From Imbricaverruca yamaguchii (taxonomy: Eukaryota; Arthropoda; Thecostraca; Neoverrucidae), in contig JAOTOL010001469.1 of NCBI GenBank assembly GCA_034440575.1, positions 818,501-882,500 of the forward strand: DNA of 64,000 nucleotides. The letters run 5' to 3'. Positions 57,301 to 58,199 of the stretch are shown one piece after another; position 1 is the stretch's first letter; the number at the start of each line of letters is the position of its first letter. A program made the translations under genes and the position numbers. The notes under the pieces were generated by a model. The model was not told the DNA's origin, made no database searches, and saw only the letters and a program-made list of their open reading frames with translations.

Positions 57301-57387
57301 TCACATGAAGTGGGTGTCGAATGGCAGACTTTAACTGTTGCACGTGTGGGTTTCAGCTTCAAGCCACCAGACACGAACGACAACTGA
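159..57387 (+). CDS. USP9X: USP9X/fat facets-type ubiquitin carboxyl-terminal hydrolase, partial (34 exons, 5' end outside window)
   Basis: A cysteine protease that removes ubiquitin from substrates; the USP9X/FAF family acts mainly in the cytoplasm, in endocytosis, polarity and protein stabilisation (family knowledge). The 34 exons join in phase to 1,747 codons and a stop. The USP core is clear: Cys box [15 protein letters not shown] (catalytic Cys about residue 750 of this fragment, TGC at 36432), zinc-ribbon pairs CKQC and [28 protein letters not shown], His box [12 protein letters not shown] (His about 1043) and WYKFDDYDV (Asp about 1063). All three triad residues are present, so the enzyme looks active. 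Outside the core the match to recalled USP9X is collinear over almost the whole fragment, including [12 protein letters not shown] and [21 protein letters not shown]. About 800 N-terminal residues should lie upstream. The C-terminal tail diverges from the vertebrate one. USP24 or USP34 are less likely because of the near-identity to USP9X in the core. Exon borders were set by eye and need transcript support. Confidence 0.95.
1163..1341 (+). mobile_element. complete tRNA-derived SINE with 16-bp target-site duplication
   Basis: The head is tRNA-Ser/Leu-like: TGGCCGAGTGGTTAAGG (box A) and GGTTTCGACTC (box B), about 40 bp apart. A roughly 100-bp body follows, ending in AACCAACCAATAAACAAAC. The flanks caagtgccatgtccag (1147-1162 and 1342-1357) are identical, so both ends are exact and the insertion looks young. 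It lies in intron 1 in the gene's orientation. Transcription by RNA polymerase III and mobilisation by a LINE partner are inferred from the family. Confidence 0.9.
2471..2950 (+). mobile_element. 3' end of an I/Jockey-like LINE (ORF2 C terminus plus 3' tail)
   Basis: About 2473-2682 encodes [33 protein letters not shown], the HxC-type C-terminal region common after reverse transcriptase in I/Jockey-like LINEs. Its reading frame is then broken. The fragment ends at 2898-2950 with a GGGCGC...GCGCCC hairpin and a tail of AATAACTAAC type, the same unit dispersed elsewhere in the window. Truncated at the 5' side and inactive. It lies in intron 1. Confidence 0.7.
3022..3262 (+). CDS. USP9X: USP9X exon 2: ubiquitin-like domain
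   Basis: Starts after ttggcag and ends before gtaagt. The split Arg codon gives LFR-AYRGKH at the junction. Encodes [34 protein letters not shown]-like strands, the ubiquitin-like fold embedded in USP9X proteins. Ends in phase 0. A 20-bp minisatellite starts about 10 bp after the donor. Confidence 0.93.
3275..3562 (+). repeat. 20-bp minisatellite, about 14 copies
   Basis: Units such as gcagctgtctactgacagcg repeat head to tail with 10-30% divergence. The array starts about 10 bp after the exon 2 donor. The period is not a multiple of three and long open frames on the minus strand across it are artefacts of the repeat. Confidence 0.9.
3880..5610 (+). mobile_element. degenerate LINE fragment: RT remnant, RNase H and C-terminal region
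   Basis: Pieces in several frames follow LINE order: [16 protein letters not shown] at about 3890 (reverse-transcriptase FADD motif), [20 protein letters not shown] at about 4290, then [20 protein letters not shown] at about 5080 (RNase H WVPxHxGxxxNxxAD-type), then [20 protein letters not shown] and a CxxC..H..C motif at about 5330-5460. Stops and frame changes separate the parts, so it is a pseudogene. The RNase H after RT suggests an I/Ingi-type clade. No TSD found. Confidence 0.8.
5611..6535. other. intron 2 sequence without recognised genes
   Basis: No coding potential, tRNA or clear repeat recognised apart from the direct repeat flanking the next element. Confidence 0.6.
6536..6588 (+). 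mobile_element. 53-bp LINE-tail mini-insertion with 15-bp TSD
   Basis: Starts exactly at GGGCGC, folds as GGGCGC..GATCA..TGGTC..GCGCCC and ends in AAATAACTAACT. It is flanked by perfect copies of aacctctgataggat (6521-6535 and 6589-6603). This shows a finished target-primed insertion only 53 bp long. Confidence 0.9.
6979..7164 (+). CDS. USP9X: USP9X exon 3: glycine/serine linker
   Basis: Follows aactcag and precedes gtgagt. Encodes VMTAKL, a Gly-rich run (GAGGGGGGTGG, residues about 166-178) and [12 protein letters not shown], a signature kept in vertebrate USP9X, ending ENVLPGV. The Gly run is probably a lineage-specific expansion of GGC codons. Phase 0 at both ends. Confidence 0.92.
7718..7850 (+). 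CDS. USP9X: USP9X exon 4
   Basis: Follows gtgctgcag and ends before gtaaag. Encodes [39 protein letters not shown], matching the scaffold segment after the Ser-rich linker (vertebrate ..[22 protein letters not shown]..). Ends in phase 1. A 46-bp minisatellite begins about 75 bp downstream. Confidence 0.92.
7925..8325 (+). repeat. 46-bp minisatellite, about 8 copies
   Basis: Unit core caatcccgcgggtgccgagc, preceded by caccaca and followed by a variable cacccgcacg/cccatgtca part. Lies in intron 4 starting about 75 bp after the donor. Units abut directly with no unique spacers. Confidence 0.92.
8657..8775 (+). CDS. USP9X: USP9X exon 5
   Basis: Starts after ggacag (split Val codon) and ends before gtgaga. 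Encodes [32 protein letters not shown]. The SPSQVLY motif matches vertebrate SASQVLYLTE. Ends in phase 0. Confidence 0.9.
8890..9540 (+). repeat. 53-55-bp array of duplicated splice acceptors before exon 6
   Basis: Twelve units, the last of which is the real exon 6 start. Each has gccgtcctcag followed by gtgctgtacagccagctg, i.e. the acceptor plus the first codons VLYSQL. AG ends at 8921, 8976, 9031, 9086, 9141, 9196, 9251, 9304, 9357, 9412, 9467 and 9520. All upstream units run into TGA (..SAV-stop) 11 codons after the AG. Confidence 0.95.
9521..9675 (+). CDS. USP9X: USP9X exon 6
   Basis: Follows ccgtcctcag and ends before gtaagt. Encodes [39 protein letters not shown]. It is the last and only open copy of a 53-55-bp array (8890-9540) whose every unit repeats the acceptor and the first exon bases. 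Ends in phase 2. Confidence 0.92.
10087..10253 (+). repeat. two tandem copies of a 78-bp GC-rich unit
   Basis: Unit core tgtctgccacggcgcccca followed by ggccagctgccgaccctccc and ending ccgacggtgtct. The two copies are nearly identical. Intron 6. Confidence 0.85.
10388..10500 (-). mobile_element. about 90-bp MITE-like repeat (minus orientation)
   Basis: Shares with copies near 24700, 29003, 32883 and 43022 a core readable on the opposite strand as aataatggtttttcg, aggtgtgagatgtcgaaacg and ggatgtcga. Ends are TTAA-rich and weakly inverted. No protein. Confidence 0.6.
10701..10806 (+). CDS. USP9X: USP9X exon 7
   Basis: Follows cttgttgcag and ends before gtgggt. Encodes [23 protein letters not shown].., matching the vertebrate ALKIAKLLLTAIGYG segment. 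Shorter than the vertebrate sequence here by a loop of about 25 residues. Ends in phase 0. Confidence 0.88.
11673..11747 (+). CDS. USP9X: USP9X exon 8
   Basis: Follows cccgttgcag and precedes gtgagt. Encodes [25 protein letters not shown], matching vertebrate [23 protein letters not shown]. Only 75 bp, phase 0 at both ends. It is followed by the largest intron in the window (15.8 kb). Confidence 0.9.
11748..14060. other. 5' part of 15.8-kb intron 8, no gene recognised
   Basis: AT-rich DNA. Contains a C-rich tract (13450-13505) and a (CTGA)n run at 14015-14032 that follows a short GC-rich block (13745-14010); that block plus simple tail could be a retroposon 3' end, but no family was recognised. 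Confidence 0.5.
14073..14101. promoter_or_regulatory. pair of perfect CRE-type palindromes TGACGTCA
   Basis: TGACGTCA at 14073-14080 and 14094-14101, 21 bp apart start to start (two helical turns). This is the consensus for CREB/ATF factors. Function inside intron 8 is only inferred. Confidence 0.4.
14730..16620 (-). pseudogene. degenerate virus-like or giant-element coding region, unidentified
   Basis: On the minus strand, protein-like sequence runs almost continuously for about 1.8 kb but is split by at least two frame changes (near 16040 and 15670) and several in-frame stops. The best open stretches are 15231-15875, 15656-16054 and 14726-15085. The region is GC-richer than its AT-rich flanks and its codons look constrained, with Cys-rich and Lys/Asp/Glu-rich segments. 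I recognise no reverse transcriptase, integrase, transposase or polymerase motif. A structural protein of a large DNA virus (for example nimavirus- or herpes-like endogenous elements known in invertebrate genomes) or of a Polinton-like element is possible, but this is a guess from style only. It cannot be functional as it stands. It could also be a decayed host gene. Confidence 0.45.
16621..17480. other. intron 8 sequence without recognised features
   Basis: AT-rich DNA with short open frames only. Nothing supported. Confidence 0.5.
17480..18090. other. GC-rich block in intron 8, possible LINE 5' region
   Basis: Sharp GC rise compared with both sides, rich in GGGCC/CCGGGG, ending cggtctgggtggtgagcagc. 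It resembles the GC-rich 5' leader of the LINE at 21.4 kb (ccaacactggtggtgagcct) at its end. No reliable protein. The open frame on the minus strand (17508-17906) is compositional. Confidence 0.35.
18095..21080. other. AT-rich island in intron 8
   Basis: About 3 kb of low-GC sequence without coding potential, bounded by blocks carrying the motif attatacactcc (18120 on the left, 21205-21370 on the right). No terminal repeats of a known class were seen. Confidence 0.5.
21080..21166 (-). mobile_element. tRNA-like SINE head (minus strand)
   Basis: Read on the minus strand: GGGGCCTCGGTAGCTTAGAT then GGTGGAGCGTGGGGCTCGAATCC, giving box A (TAGCTTAGATGGTGGAGC) and box B (GGGCTCGAATCC) set too close for a real tRNA. 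Probably a SINE remnant. A degenerate tRNA gene is the alternative. Confidence 0.5.
21205..21375 (+). repeat. imperfect repeats of attatacacTCC
   Basis: Four imperfect units (atttatacacttcg, attatacaccccat, attatacactccat, attatacactccg) spaced about 45 bp apart, just before the LINE. Confidence 0.7.
21600..22335 (+). pseudogene. LINE ORF1 (gag-like, zinc-knuckle) remnant
   Basis: An N-terminal part (21516-21866) is followed, after a frame change, by [20 protein letters not shown] at about 21990. A Cys-rich part follows: [11 protein letters not shown] and [14 protein letters not shown] (CCHC knuckles), then [13 protein letters not shown]. These knuckles bind nucleic acid in I-type ORF1 proteins. 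At least two frame breaks. Confidence 0.8.
22336..23400 (+). other. Pro-rich end of LINE ORF1 and inter-ORF region
   Basis: Low-complexity CCT/CCC-rich sequence typical for the end of ORF1 in such LINEs. No single frame stays open throughout. Confidence 0.5.
23405..23875 (+). pseudogene. LINE ORF2 apurinic-like endonuclease remnant
   Basis: Opens with [20 protein letters not shown] then [11 protein letters not shown], the first two catalytic motifs of the AP-endonuclease domain (N and E). GVMLAVSHS and TLCSVYLSP follow. A run of C residues at about 23784 shifts the frame; the VDFNAHH motif is visible only in another frame at about 23808. Confidence 0.85.
24027..24677 (+). pseudogene. LINE ORF2 linker between endonuclease and RT
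   Basis: A 216-codon open stretch including [20 protein letters not shown] and [20 protein letters not shown], typical for the segment ahead of reverse transcriptase in I/Jockey elements. Interrupted downstream by the repeat at 24690-24775. Confidence 0.8.
24690..24775 (-). mobile_element. MITE-like repeat inserted in the LINE (minus orientation)
   Basis: Carries the same core as copies at 10.4, 29.0, 32.9 and 43.0 kb (tttcgacatcct, cgtttcgac, cacacctaacgaaaaacc). It splits LINE coding sequence, so it inserted after the LINE. Confidence 0.65.
24885..25610 (+). pseudogene. LINE reverse transcriptase remnant
   Basis: Shows [47 protein letters not shown], [17 protein letters not shown] and FVDDFA, i.e. 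RT motifs in order. Several in-frame stops and at least one frame change. Confidence 0.85.
25611..25670 (+). repeat. short dispersed repeat shared with 53945-54005
   Basis: gtagtgtcggccaacgtaga and taattaggctcaattg recur with few changes at 53945 (gtagtgccggccgacataag, caattaggctcgattg). Type unknown. Confidence 0.6.
26260..26960 (+). repeat. about 0.7-kb dispersed repeat, copy A
   Basis: Diverged similarity to copy B (54290-55960): shared blocks include actactctag, gatccc/cgactgaaataacaaa and agctgggattgct. Copy A lacks the TIR transposon found inside copy B and shows the empty site atgaaggcat at 26492-26501. Confidence 0.6.
27556..27724 (+). CDS. USP9X: USP9X exon 9
   Basis: Follows ggccgacag and ends before gtacga. 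Encodes [27 protein letters not shown].., matching vertebrate [22 protein letters not shown]. Ends in phase 1. A LINE 3' fragment lies a short way into the next intron. Confidence 0.9.
27845..28325 (+). mobile_element. LINE 3' fragment (CR1/L2-like) with (AAAT)n tail
   Basis: The frame ending at 28016 reads [20 protein letters not shown] then [20 protein letters not shown], the conserved C terminus of CR1/L2-type ORF2 (FxYxxxxxWNxLP..xxxFKxxL). A 3' UTR of about 290 bp and an (AAAT)n tail at 28299-28324 follow. 5'-truncated; inserted in intron 9 in gene orientation. Confidence 0.75.
28549..28675 (+). CDS. USP9X: USP9X exon 10
   Basis: Follows ctattgcag (split Val) and ends before gtgaga. Encodes [42 protein letters not shown], matching the vertebrate [31 protein letters not shown] segment. 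Ends in phase 2. Confidence 0.92.
28721..28779 (+). mobile_element. LINE-tail mini-element
   Basis: GCGGTAAAT, GACCA..TGGTC, GATGCGCCC and tail aaaaccaaaattaccaaccaa. No clear TSD. Confidence 0.7.
29003..29093 (+). mobile_element. about 90-bp MITE-like repeat
   Basis: Begins tttaaaataatggttt and ends aaaccatgccatttaa, giving weak inverted TTAAA ends. Core aggtgtgagatgtc, ggatgtcga. Confidence 0.65.
29795..29850 (+). repeat. GTT-rich low-complexity tract
   Basis: Runs of gttgttgtt/ttgttttgtt before exon 11. It may serve as an extended pyrimidine-rich region of the acceptor. Confidence 0.7.
29909..30062 (+). CDS. USP9X: USP9X exon 11
   Basis: Follows a good pyrimidine tract ending gttttcag and ends before gtggga. 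Encodes [34 protein letters not shown], matching vertebrate VRQVAQEQFFLMCTRC..LLFFITLLFTVL. Ends in phase 0. Confidence 0.92.
30624..30725 (+). CDS. USP9X: USP9X exon 12
   Basis: Follows ccccgaccag and ends before gtgagc. Encodes [34 protein letters not shown], matching [33 protein letters not shown]. Phase 0 at both ends. Confidence 0.92.
30765..30850 (+). mobile_element. tRNA-like SINE head, degenerate
   Basis: GGTGGCCCAGTGGTGAAATGAC resembles box A and GCAGGTTCTGATC resembles box B, about 50 bp apart. Weak; no TSD seen. Confidence 0.35.
31545..32170 (+). repeat. GC-rich minisatellite before exon 13
   Basis: Units built from gtgtgcagtctgtgtaccgtg and (gccccccgccgt)n in varying numbers. 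All three plus frames stay open for up to 285 codons only because the sequence lacks A/T-rich triplets. It ends about 20 bp before the exon 13 acceptor. Confidence 0.9.
32194..32301 (+). CDS. USP9X: USP9X exon 13
   Basis: Follows cctcgacag and ends before gtgagt. Encodes [36 protein letters not shown], matching ..[27 protein letters not shown]. A GC-rich minisatellite ends about 20 bp before the acceptor. Phase 0 at both ends. Confidence 0.92.
32302..32880. other. start of intron 13, AT-rich, no feature seen
   Basis: No repeat or coding signal recognised. Confidence 0.5.
32880..33372 (+). mobile_element. about 490-bp dispersed repeat, copy A
   Basis: Collinear with 43018-43500: both begin with the MITE-like core (aaaataatg..gatgtcgaaac) and continue with tccgttatggt, gacttcatgc/gactttatgc, cttctttgg and gtggcatattcca. 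No protein. Probably a non-autonomous element whose 5' 90 bp also occurs alone. Confidence 0.7.
33373..34459. other. rest of intron 13, no supported gene
   Basis: A 163-codon minus-strand open frame (33718-34209) has no recognisable motif and is not called. Confidence 0.5.
34460..34585 (+). CDS. USP9X: USP9X exon 14
   Basis: Follows cgttggcag and ends before gtgagt. Encodes [41 protein letters not shown], matching [35 protein letters not shown]. The 3' end and donor are re-copied several times just downstream. Phase 0 at both ends. Confidence 0.92.
34546..34812 (+). repeat. array re-copying the end and donor of exon 14
   Basis: Repeats of gtctggaga..gacgggcgagctgcctgatcagttggtgagtgc. The donor ttg|gtgagt recurs at 34674 and 34719, and weaker forms later. 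Read-through from the real donor meets TGA at 34664, so later donors would give a truncated protein. Confidence 0.9.
34813..35085. other. AT-rich part of intron 14
   Basis: Nothing recognised. Confidence 0.5.
35085..35260 (+). repeat. about three degraded copies of the exon 15 acceptor region
   Basis: gacacccatctgttgctcaa, gccggtacttatgtgctgct and the real ccaacacccatctgctactc are spaced about 65 bp apart. They are separated by gcggtattctaaccgtctg-type sequence and two are preceded by tgggtcac. Confidence 0.75.
35221..35347 (+). CDS. USP9X: USP9X exon 15
   Basis: Follows tgggtcacag and ends before gtgagt. Encodes [42 protein letters not shown], matching [41 protein letters not shown]. Phase 0 start, phase 1 end. 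Degraded copies of the acceptor region lie upstream. Confidence 0.92.
35348..36172. other. intron 15, no feature seen
   Basis: No gene or repeat recognised before the LINE-tail copy at 36173. Confidence 0.5.
36173..36236 (+). mobile_element. LINE-tail mini-element, diverged
   Basis: gggcgctacat, aacatgggcgat, acgccctaaagcccaaataa. Flanking agctaa on both sides may be a worn TSD. Confidence 0.6.
36337..36560 (+). CDS. USP9X: USP9X exon 16: start of USP domain, catalytic Cys
   Basis: Follows gacgacag and ends before gtacgg. Encodes [20 protein letters not shown] then [20 protein letters not shown], the USP Cys box; the nucleophile codon is TGC at 36432-36434. Ends SGEERADNE. The following acidic linker is shorter than in vertebrates. 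Phase 0 end. Confidence 0.97.
36731..37530. mobile_element. putative 0.8-kb non-autonomous DNA transposon with G/C-run termini
   Basis: Left end ccccgtctcgggggg..ttgaagaccccc and right end ggttgaagaccccc..gagacgggacg are inverted copies. The interior is AT-rich with no coding. Lies between exons 16 and 17. Confidence 0.55.
37652..37806 (+). CDS. USP9X: USP9X exon 17
   Basis: Follows gcccgaccag and ends before gtgagt. Encodes [34 protein letters not shown], almost the vertebrate [34 protein letters not shown]. Ends in phase 2. Confidence 0.96.
37985..38285 (+). repeat. about 39-bp minisatellite in intron 17
   Basis: Units agacacttatcagatgatag followed by cttgtgccccacctgcccc, about 7 copies, increasingly diverged toward the 3' end. 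Confidence 0.85.
38745..39512 (+). repeat. about 45-50-bp minisatellite reaching the exon 18 acceptor
   Basis: Units cgtccccgccggacgtatca followed by cggcagtggctggtatcacc, about 16 copies. The acceptor cgtcccgccag looks like the last unit's cgtccccgccgg with few changes. Confidence 0.9.
39513..39686 (+). CDS. USP9X: USP9X exon 18: QQD-type box and first zinc pair
   Basis: Follows ccgtcccgccag and ends before gtgggt. Encodes [49 protein letters not shown]. The REQHDAIEF segment is the USP QQD-type box; CKQC is the first half of the zinc ribbon. Vertebrate LWGEP is LQGEP here. A minisatellite runs right up to the acceptor. Ends in phase 2. Confidence 0.96.
39687..40450. other. intron 18 5' part, no feature seen
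   Basis: AT-rich, no gene or repeat recognised. Confidence 0.5.
40451..40505 (+). mobile_element. LINE-tail mini-element
   Basis: tggcgctgtat, gaccaacac, agtcgatgcgcc, tail aaacccaaacaaccaacc. Flanks atatattgg and atctattgg suggest a worn TSD. Confidence 0.65.
40506..41336. other. intron 18 3' part, no feature seen
   Basis: No supported gene or repeat. Confidence 0.5.
41337..41478 (+). CDS. USP9X: USP9X exon 19: second zinc pair
   Basis: Follows gctgccgcag and ends before gtgagc. Encodes [48 protein letters not shown] completes the Cys4 zinc ribbon begun in exon 18. Ends in phase 0. Confidence 0.97.
41479..42055. other. intron 19 5' part, no feature seen
   Basis: No supported gene or repeat. 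Confidence 0.5.
42068..42262 (+). repeat. two tandem copies of a 96-bp GC-rich unit
   Basis: Each starts ggggctttgggc and contains gattgtctccggtgaa and tgtccgccgatggccccgcg. Ends about 90 bp before exon 20. Confidence 0.88.
42351..42504 (+). CDS. USP9X: USP9X exon 20
   Basis: Follows gtgcccgccag and ends before gtgagt. Encodes [20 protein letters not shown] then [20 protein letters not shown], the conserved LKRF stretch of the USP palm region. Nearly identical to vertebrate USP9X. Ends in phase 1. Confidence 0.97.
42760..42910 (+). CDS. USP9X: USP9X exon 21: catalytic His
   Basis: Follows gtgttgcag and ends before gtgagc. Encodes an acidic loop ([13 protein letters not shown]) then [20 protein letters not shown], the USP His box (CAC at 42885-42887). 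The loop is shorter than the vertebrate one. Ends in phase 2. Confidence 0.96.
43018..43500 (+). mobile_element. about 490-bp dispersed repeat, copy B
   Basis: Collinear with 32880-33372 (see there), with many substitutions and small indels. Lies in intron 21. Confidence 0.7.
43797..43914 (+). CDS. USP9X: USP9X exon 22: catalytic Asp
   Basis: Follows ggttgccag and ends before gtgagt. Phase requires this AG, not the cag four bases later. Encodes [20 protein letters not shown] then [19 protein letters not shown]. The first Asp of FDD is the expected triad acid (GAC at 43831). The last bases and donor seed the array at 43900-44320. Ends in phase 0. Confidence 0.95.
43900..44320 (+). repeat. 33/36-bp array of duplicated exon 22 donors
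   Basis: Units gagtacgtgggagaggtgag and cagtacgtgggacagacagc. gtgagt donors recur at 43915 (real), 43984, 44086, 44119, 44188, 44257 and 44290. All spacings are multiples of three, but TAG at 43969 and 44038 closes the exon frame before the extra donors. From 44041 on the frame is open again ([14 protein letters not shown] repeats). Confidence 0.93.
44321..44916. other. rest of intron 22, no feature seen
   Basis: No repeat or gene recognised. Confidence 0.5.
44917..45070 (+). CDS. USP9X: USP9X exon 23: end of USP domain
   Basis: Follows cgctttgcag and ends before gtgagt. Encodes [20 protein letters not shown] then YILLYTR, the last USP beta strand, followed by an acidic stretch ending LAQMKQLSL. 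Ends in phase 1. Confidence 0.95.
45477..45649 (+). CDS. USP9X: USP9X exon 24
   Basis: Follows ccatccacag and ends before gttagt. Encodes [39 protein letters not shown], matching [39 protein letters not shown]. Ends in phase 0. Confidence 0.92.
46120..46316 (+). CDS. USP9X: USP9X exon 25
   Basis: Follows tcgtgtcag and ends before gtgaac. Encodes [20 protein letters not shown] then [28 protein letters not shown], matching [43 protein letters not shown]. Ends in phase 2. Confidence 0.94.
46899..47047 (+). CDS. USP9X: USP9X exon 26
   Basis: Follows cgttgacag and ends before gtgagc. Encodes [29 protein letters not shown] then a Pro-rich linker, matching [29 protein letters not shown]. Ends in phase 1, which fits every acceptor copy in the array before exon 27. 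Confidence 0.94.
47048..48035. other. intron 26 before the array, no feature seen
   Basis: AT-rich, no supported gene. Confidence 0.5.
48040..48895 (+). repeat. 54-bp tandem array with 16 in-frame acceptors before exon 27
   Basis: Head-to-tail units (core tgacatgacccgtaccacct then caggccctgacgtggtgtgt and acggccacagact) with only a few variable sites. AG dinucleotides end at 48085+54k (k=0-15). The frame of exon 27 is open from 48040. Each unit would encode 18 residues including [14 protein letters not shown], with two Cys. Because 54 is a multiple of 3, the minus strand is also open for 377 codons. Confidence 0.96.
48896..49134 (+). CDS. USP9X: USP9X exon 27 (shortest form)
   Basis: Follows tacggccgcag and ends before gtaggc. 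Encodes [18 protein letters not shown] then [20 protein letters not shown] and [20 protein letters not shown], matching [35 protein letters not shown]. The start given is the last of 16 equivalent in-frame acceptors (AG ending at 48085+54k), so the real exon may be longer by multiples of 18 residues. Ends in phase 0. Confidence 0.9.
49135..49715. other. intron 27 with LINE-tail remnant and (CA)n
   Basis: Contains a worn LINE-tail copy at 49531-49560 (gtgcatgttcgatgcgccct then aaacccc) directly followed by a C-run and (CA)n to about 49600. Nothing else recognised. Confidence 0.55.
49716..49871 (+). CDS. USP9X: USP9X exon 28
   Basis: Follows gcgtgcacag and ends before gtgagt. Encodes [20 protein letters not shown] then [20 protein letters not shown], matching [40 protein letters not shown]. 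Phase 0 at both ends. A 34-bp minisatellite starts right after the donor. Confidence 0.94.
49880..50068 (+). repeat. 34-bp minisatellite directly after exon 28 donor
   Basis: About 5 copies of cgctctgtccggcggctgag gctgctgtgccgcc, beginning 8 bp after gtgagt. Confidence 0.92.
50435..50535 (+). CDS. USP9X: USP9X exon 29
   Basis: Follows gctgcccacag and ends before gtcagt. Encodes [20 protein letters not shown] then [11 protein letters not shown], matching [29 protein letters not shown]. Ends in phase 2. Confidence 0.92.
50889..50928 (+). mobile_element. 40-bp LINE-tail mini-insertion with 15-bp TSD
   Basis: accagagcagtcgaagcgcc then cgaaagcccaaataactaac, flanked by perfect tagacagatggggtg (50874-50888 and 50929-50943). 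Shorter than its relatives: truncation falls inside the hairpin. Confidence 0.88.
51032..51260 (+). CDS. USP9X: USP9X exon 30
   Basis: Follows cctccggcag and ends before gtaagt. Encodes [40 protein letters not shown] and [20 protein letters not shown], all close to vertebrate USP9X. Ends in phase 0. Confidence 0.95.
51261..52244. other. intron 30, no supported feature
   Basis: Simple tgatggactgattg-type repetition at 51775-51850. No gene. Confidence 0.5.
52245..52457 (+). CDS. USP9X: USP9X exon 31
   Basis: Follows cttgcgccag and ends before gtgagt. Encodes [20 protein letters not shown] then [29 protein letters not shown], nearly identical to vertebrate USP9X. Phase 0 at both ends. Confidence 0.96.
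52894..52950 (+). mobile_element. LINE-tail mini-insertion with 12-bp TSD
   Basis: catgggcgctaaatgacc, aaccatggtcgatgcgccc, tail taaaaccacaatcacacaca. Flanks cgtctgcgggca at 52882-52893 and 52951-52962. Confidence 0.85.
53029..53172 (+). CDS. USP9X: USP9X exon 32
   Basis: Follows cgctcctgcag and ends before gtaaca. Encodes [20 protein letters not shown] then [18 protein letters not shown], matching [38 protein letters not shown]. Phase 0 at both ends. Confidence 0.95.
53529..53584 (+). mobile_element. 56-bp LINE-tail mini-insertion with 13-bp TSD
   Basis: Starts exactly at GGGCGC, hairpin GACCA..TGGTC, then gatgcgcc and tail aaaactcaaataaccaaccaa. Flanks ttaatcacgaact at 53516-53528 and 53585-53597 are identical. 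Confidence 0.9.
53945..54005 (+). repeat. short dispersed repeat, second copy of 25611-25670
   Basis: See the entry at 25611. Confidence 0.55.
54085..54165 (+). repeat. GTGG/CCTA microsatellite tract
   Basis: gtgggtgggtgggtagata followed by cctacctaagtacctaccta and similar. Confidence 0.85.
54290..55960 (+). repeat. about 0.7-kb dispersed repeat, copy B, interrupted
   Basis: Diverged copy of 26260-26960, split by the TIR element at 54534-55482. Confidence 0.6.
54534..55482. mobile_element. 949-bp non-autonomous DNA transposon, 22-bp perfect TIRs, 3-bp TSD
   Basis: Left end GGGTCTGTTCCCGTGGCTCC followed by AC and right end its exact reverse complement (55461-55482). Flanked by AAG on both sides. 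Interior has sub-terminal ggtcgttcccgtgg repeats and no transposase. GGGTCTGTT ends and a 3-bp TSD suggest a PIF/Harbinger relative, although AAG is not its usual target. Confidence 0.88.
56052..56320. repeat. 269-bp near-perfect inverted repeat (foldback)
   Basis: Left arm begins gacattgcgtgagacgaaat; the right arm ends with its reverse complement. Arms are about 125 bp with few mismatches, around a short centre (tcatcatca). Contains CTGATGA (56196) and GAAAC (56215). A transcript would form one long hairpin. Lies in intron 32. Confidence 0.93.
56629..56816 (+). CDS. USP9X: USP9X exon 33: divergent Pro/Gln-rich tail
   Basis: Follows cccgccgccag and ends before gtgggt. Encodes [20 protein letters not shown] then a Pro/Gln/Val-rich run ending [10 protein letters not shown]. 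The acidic start and Gln-rich run resemble the disordered vertebrate C terminus in composition only. A (TG)n run lies just before the acceptor. Ends in phase 2. Confidence 0.8.
57357..57387 (+). CDS. USP9X: USP9X probable terminal exon with stop
   Basis: Candidate acceptor gtgggtttcag. Joined in phase 2 it reads [10 protein letters not shown] and stops at TGA 57385-57387. The phase is right and a polyadenylation signal lies about 770 bp downstream. The coding part is too short for homology support, so another acceptor, or read-through of exon 33, is possible. Confidence 0.5.
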
Positions 57388-58175
57388 CCAAACGCGCTCG
57401 CTCTCCACTCGCGGTGGCACCGGCGTGACGTGACGTGACGCGGCCGCGGCACCCTCCGACACCGGCTCCCACTCTGCCCCGCCCGACACCTCCGGTCTGT
57501 CTCCGTGTCGCTGCGTGTGGCAACCGCCGATCCGCCGAGCGTTATTGTGATTTATGCCTTACAACTGGCCAGCGCAGTCCTGGCACCTGGTGAACAGTTT
57601 TGTAAGTCGTGCTTCGCTCCCGGACCGCGCGGTGCCGTGTCGATCGCTTCTAGTCCACGCGCGCGGTAGAATAAGGTGAGCGCGTCGAACAGTTACTATT
57701 TATCAGTGGTTTTATTGAGACCGGAGTAATATATTAGCAGTGTTGTTTGCCTGCAATATGGCGCAAACGGTGCTGTGAAGGCAGGCGCTTGCGCGGTGGC
57801 AACAGAGACGACCCTGTCTCCAGAGAACGAATGAACGCCGGCGACATTGGTGGGTGCCGTCCGCCGTTCAGAGCAGCCGTGAATGGTGGGAGGTGGGTGG
57901 TCCGTGACGCTCGACACTGATGATGGACACTTATGCGATGCGTTGTGGTATTATGATAAATATCGTAGTTATACTTCTGTTGTTTTAGCTGGCAGCCGAG
58001 CGACGCACGTGCGCTGCGTGGACGGCGACCTCGGCAGGAAGTTTTGTTTGCGAGACCAGCCGCAGTGCGGTGTCAGTGTCTCATGGTGGCCACTTGTCTG
58101 TCGAGTTTTCTAAGCATTATTTTCCATGAGTGAAAATGCTGTTCTAAATGAAAATAAAGTCTGTGTTATTTAGTG
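57388..58175 (+). other. probable 3' UTR of the USP9X-like gene
   Basis: Non-coding stretch from the proposed stop to just past an AATAAA hexamer at 58153-58158. GC-rich at first and AT-rich near the end, as expected for a UTR. No other gene seen. Confidence 0.5.
58153..58158 (+). promoter_or_regulatory. canonical polyadenylation signal AATAAA
   Basis: AATAAA followed within 20 bp by a GT-rich stretch (gtctgtgtta). It is the first canonical signal I noticed after the proposed stop. Confidence 0.5.
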
Positions 58176-58199
58176 GAATTGCGATGCGGTGTTATGAGG

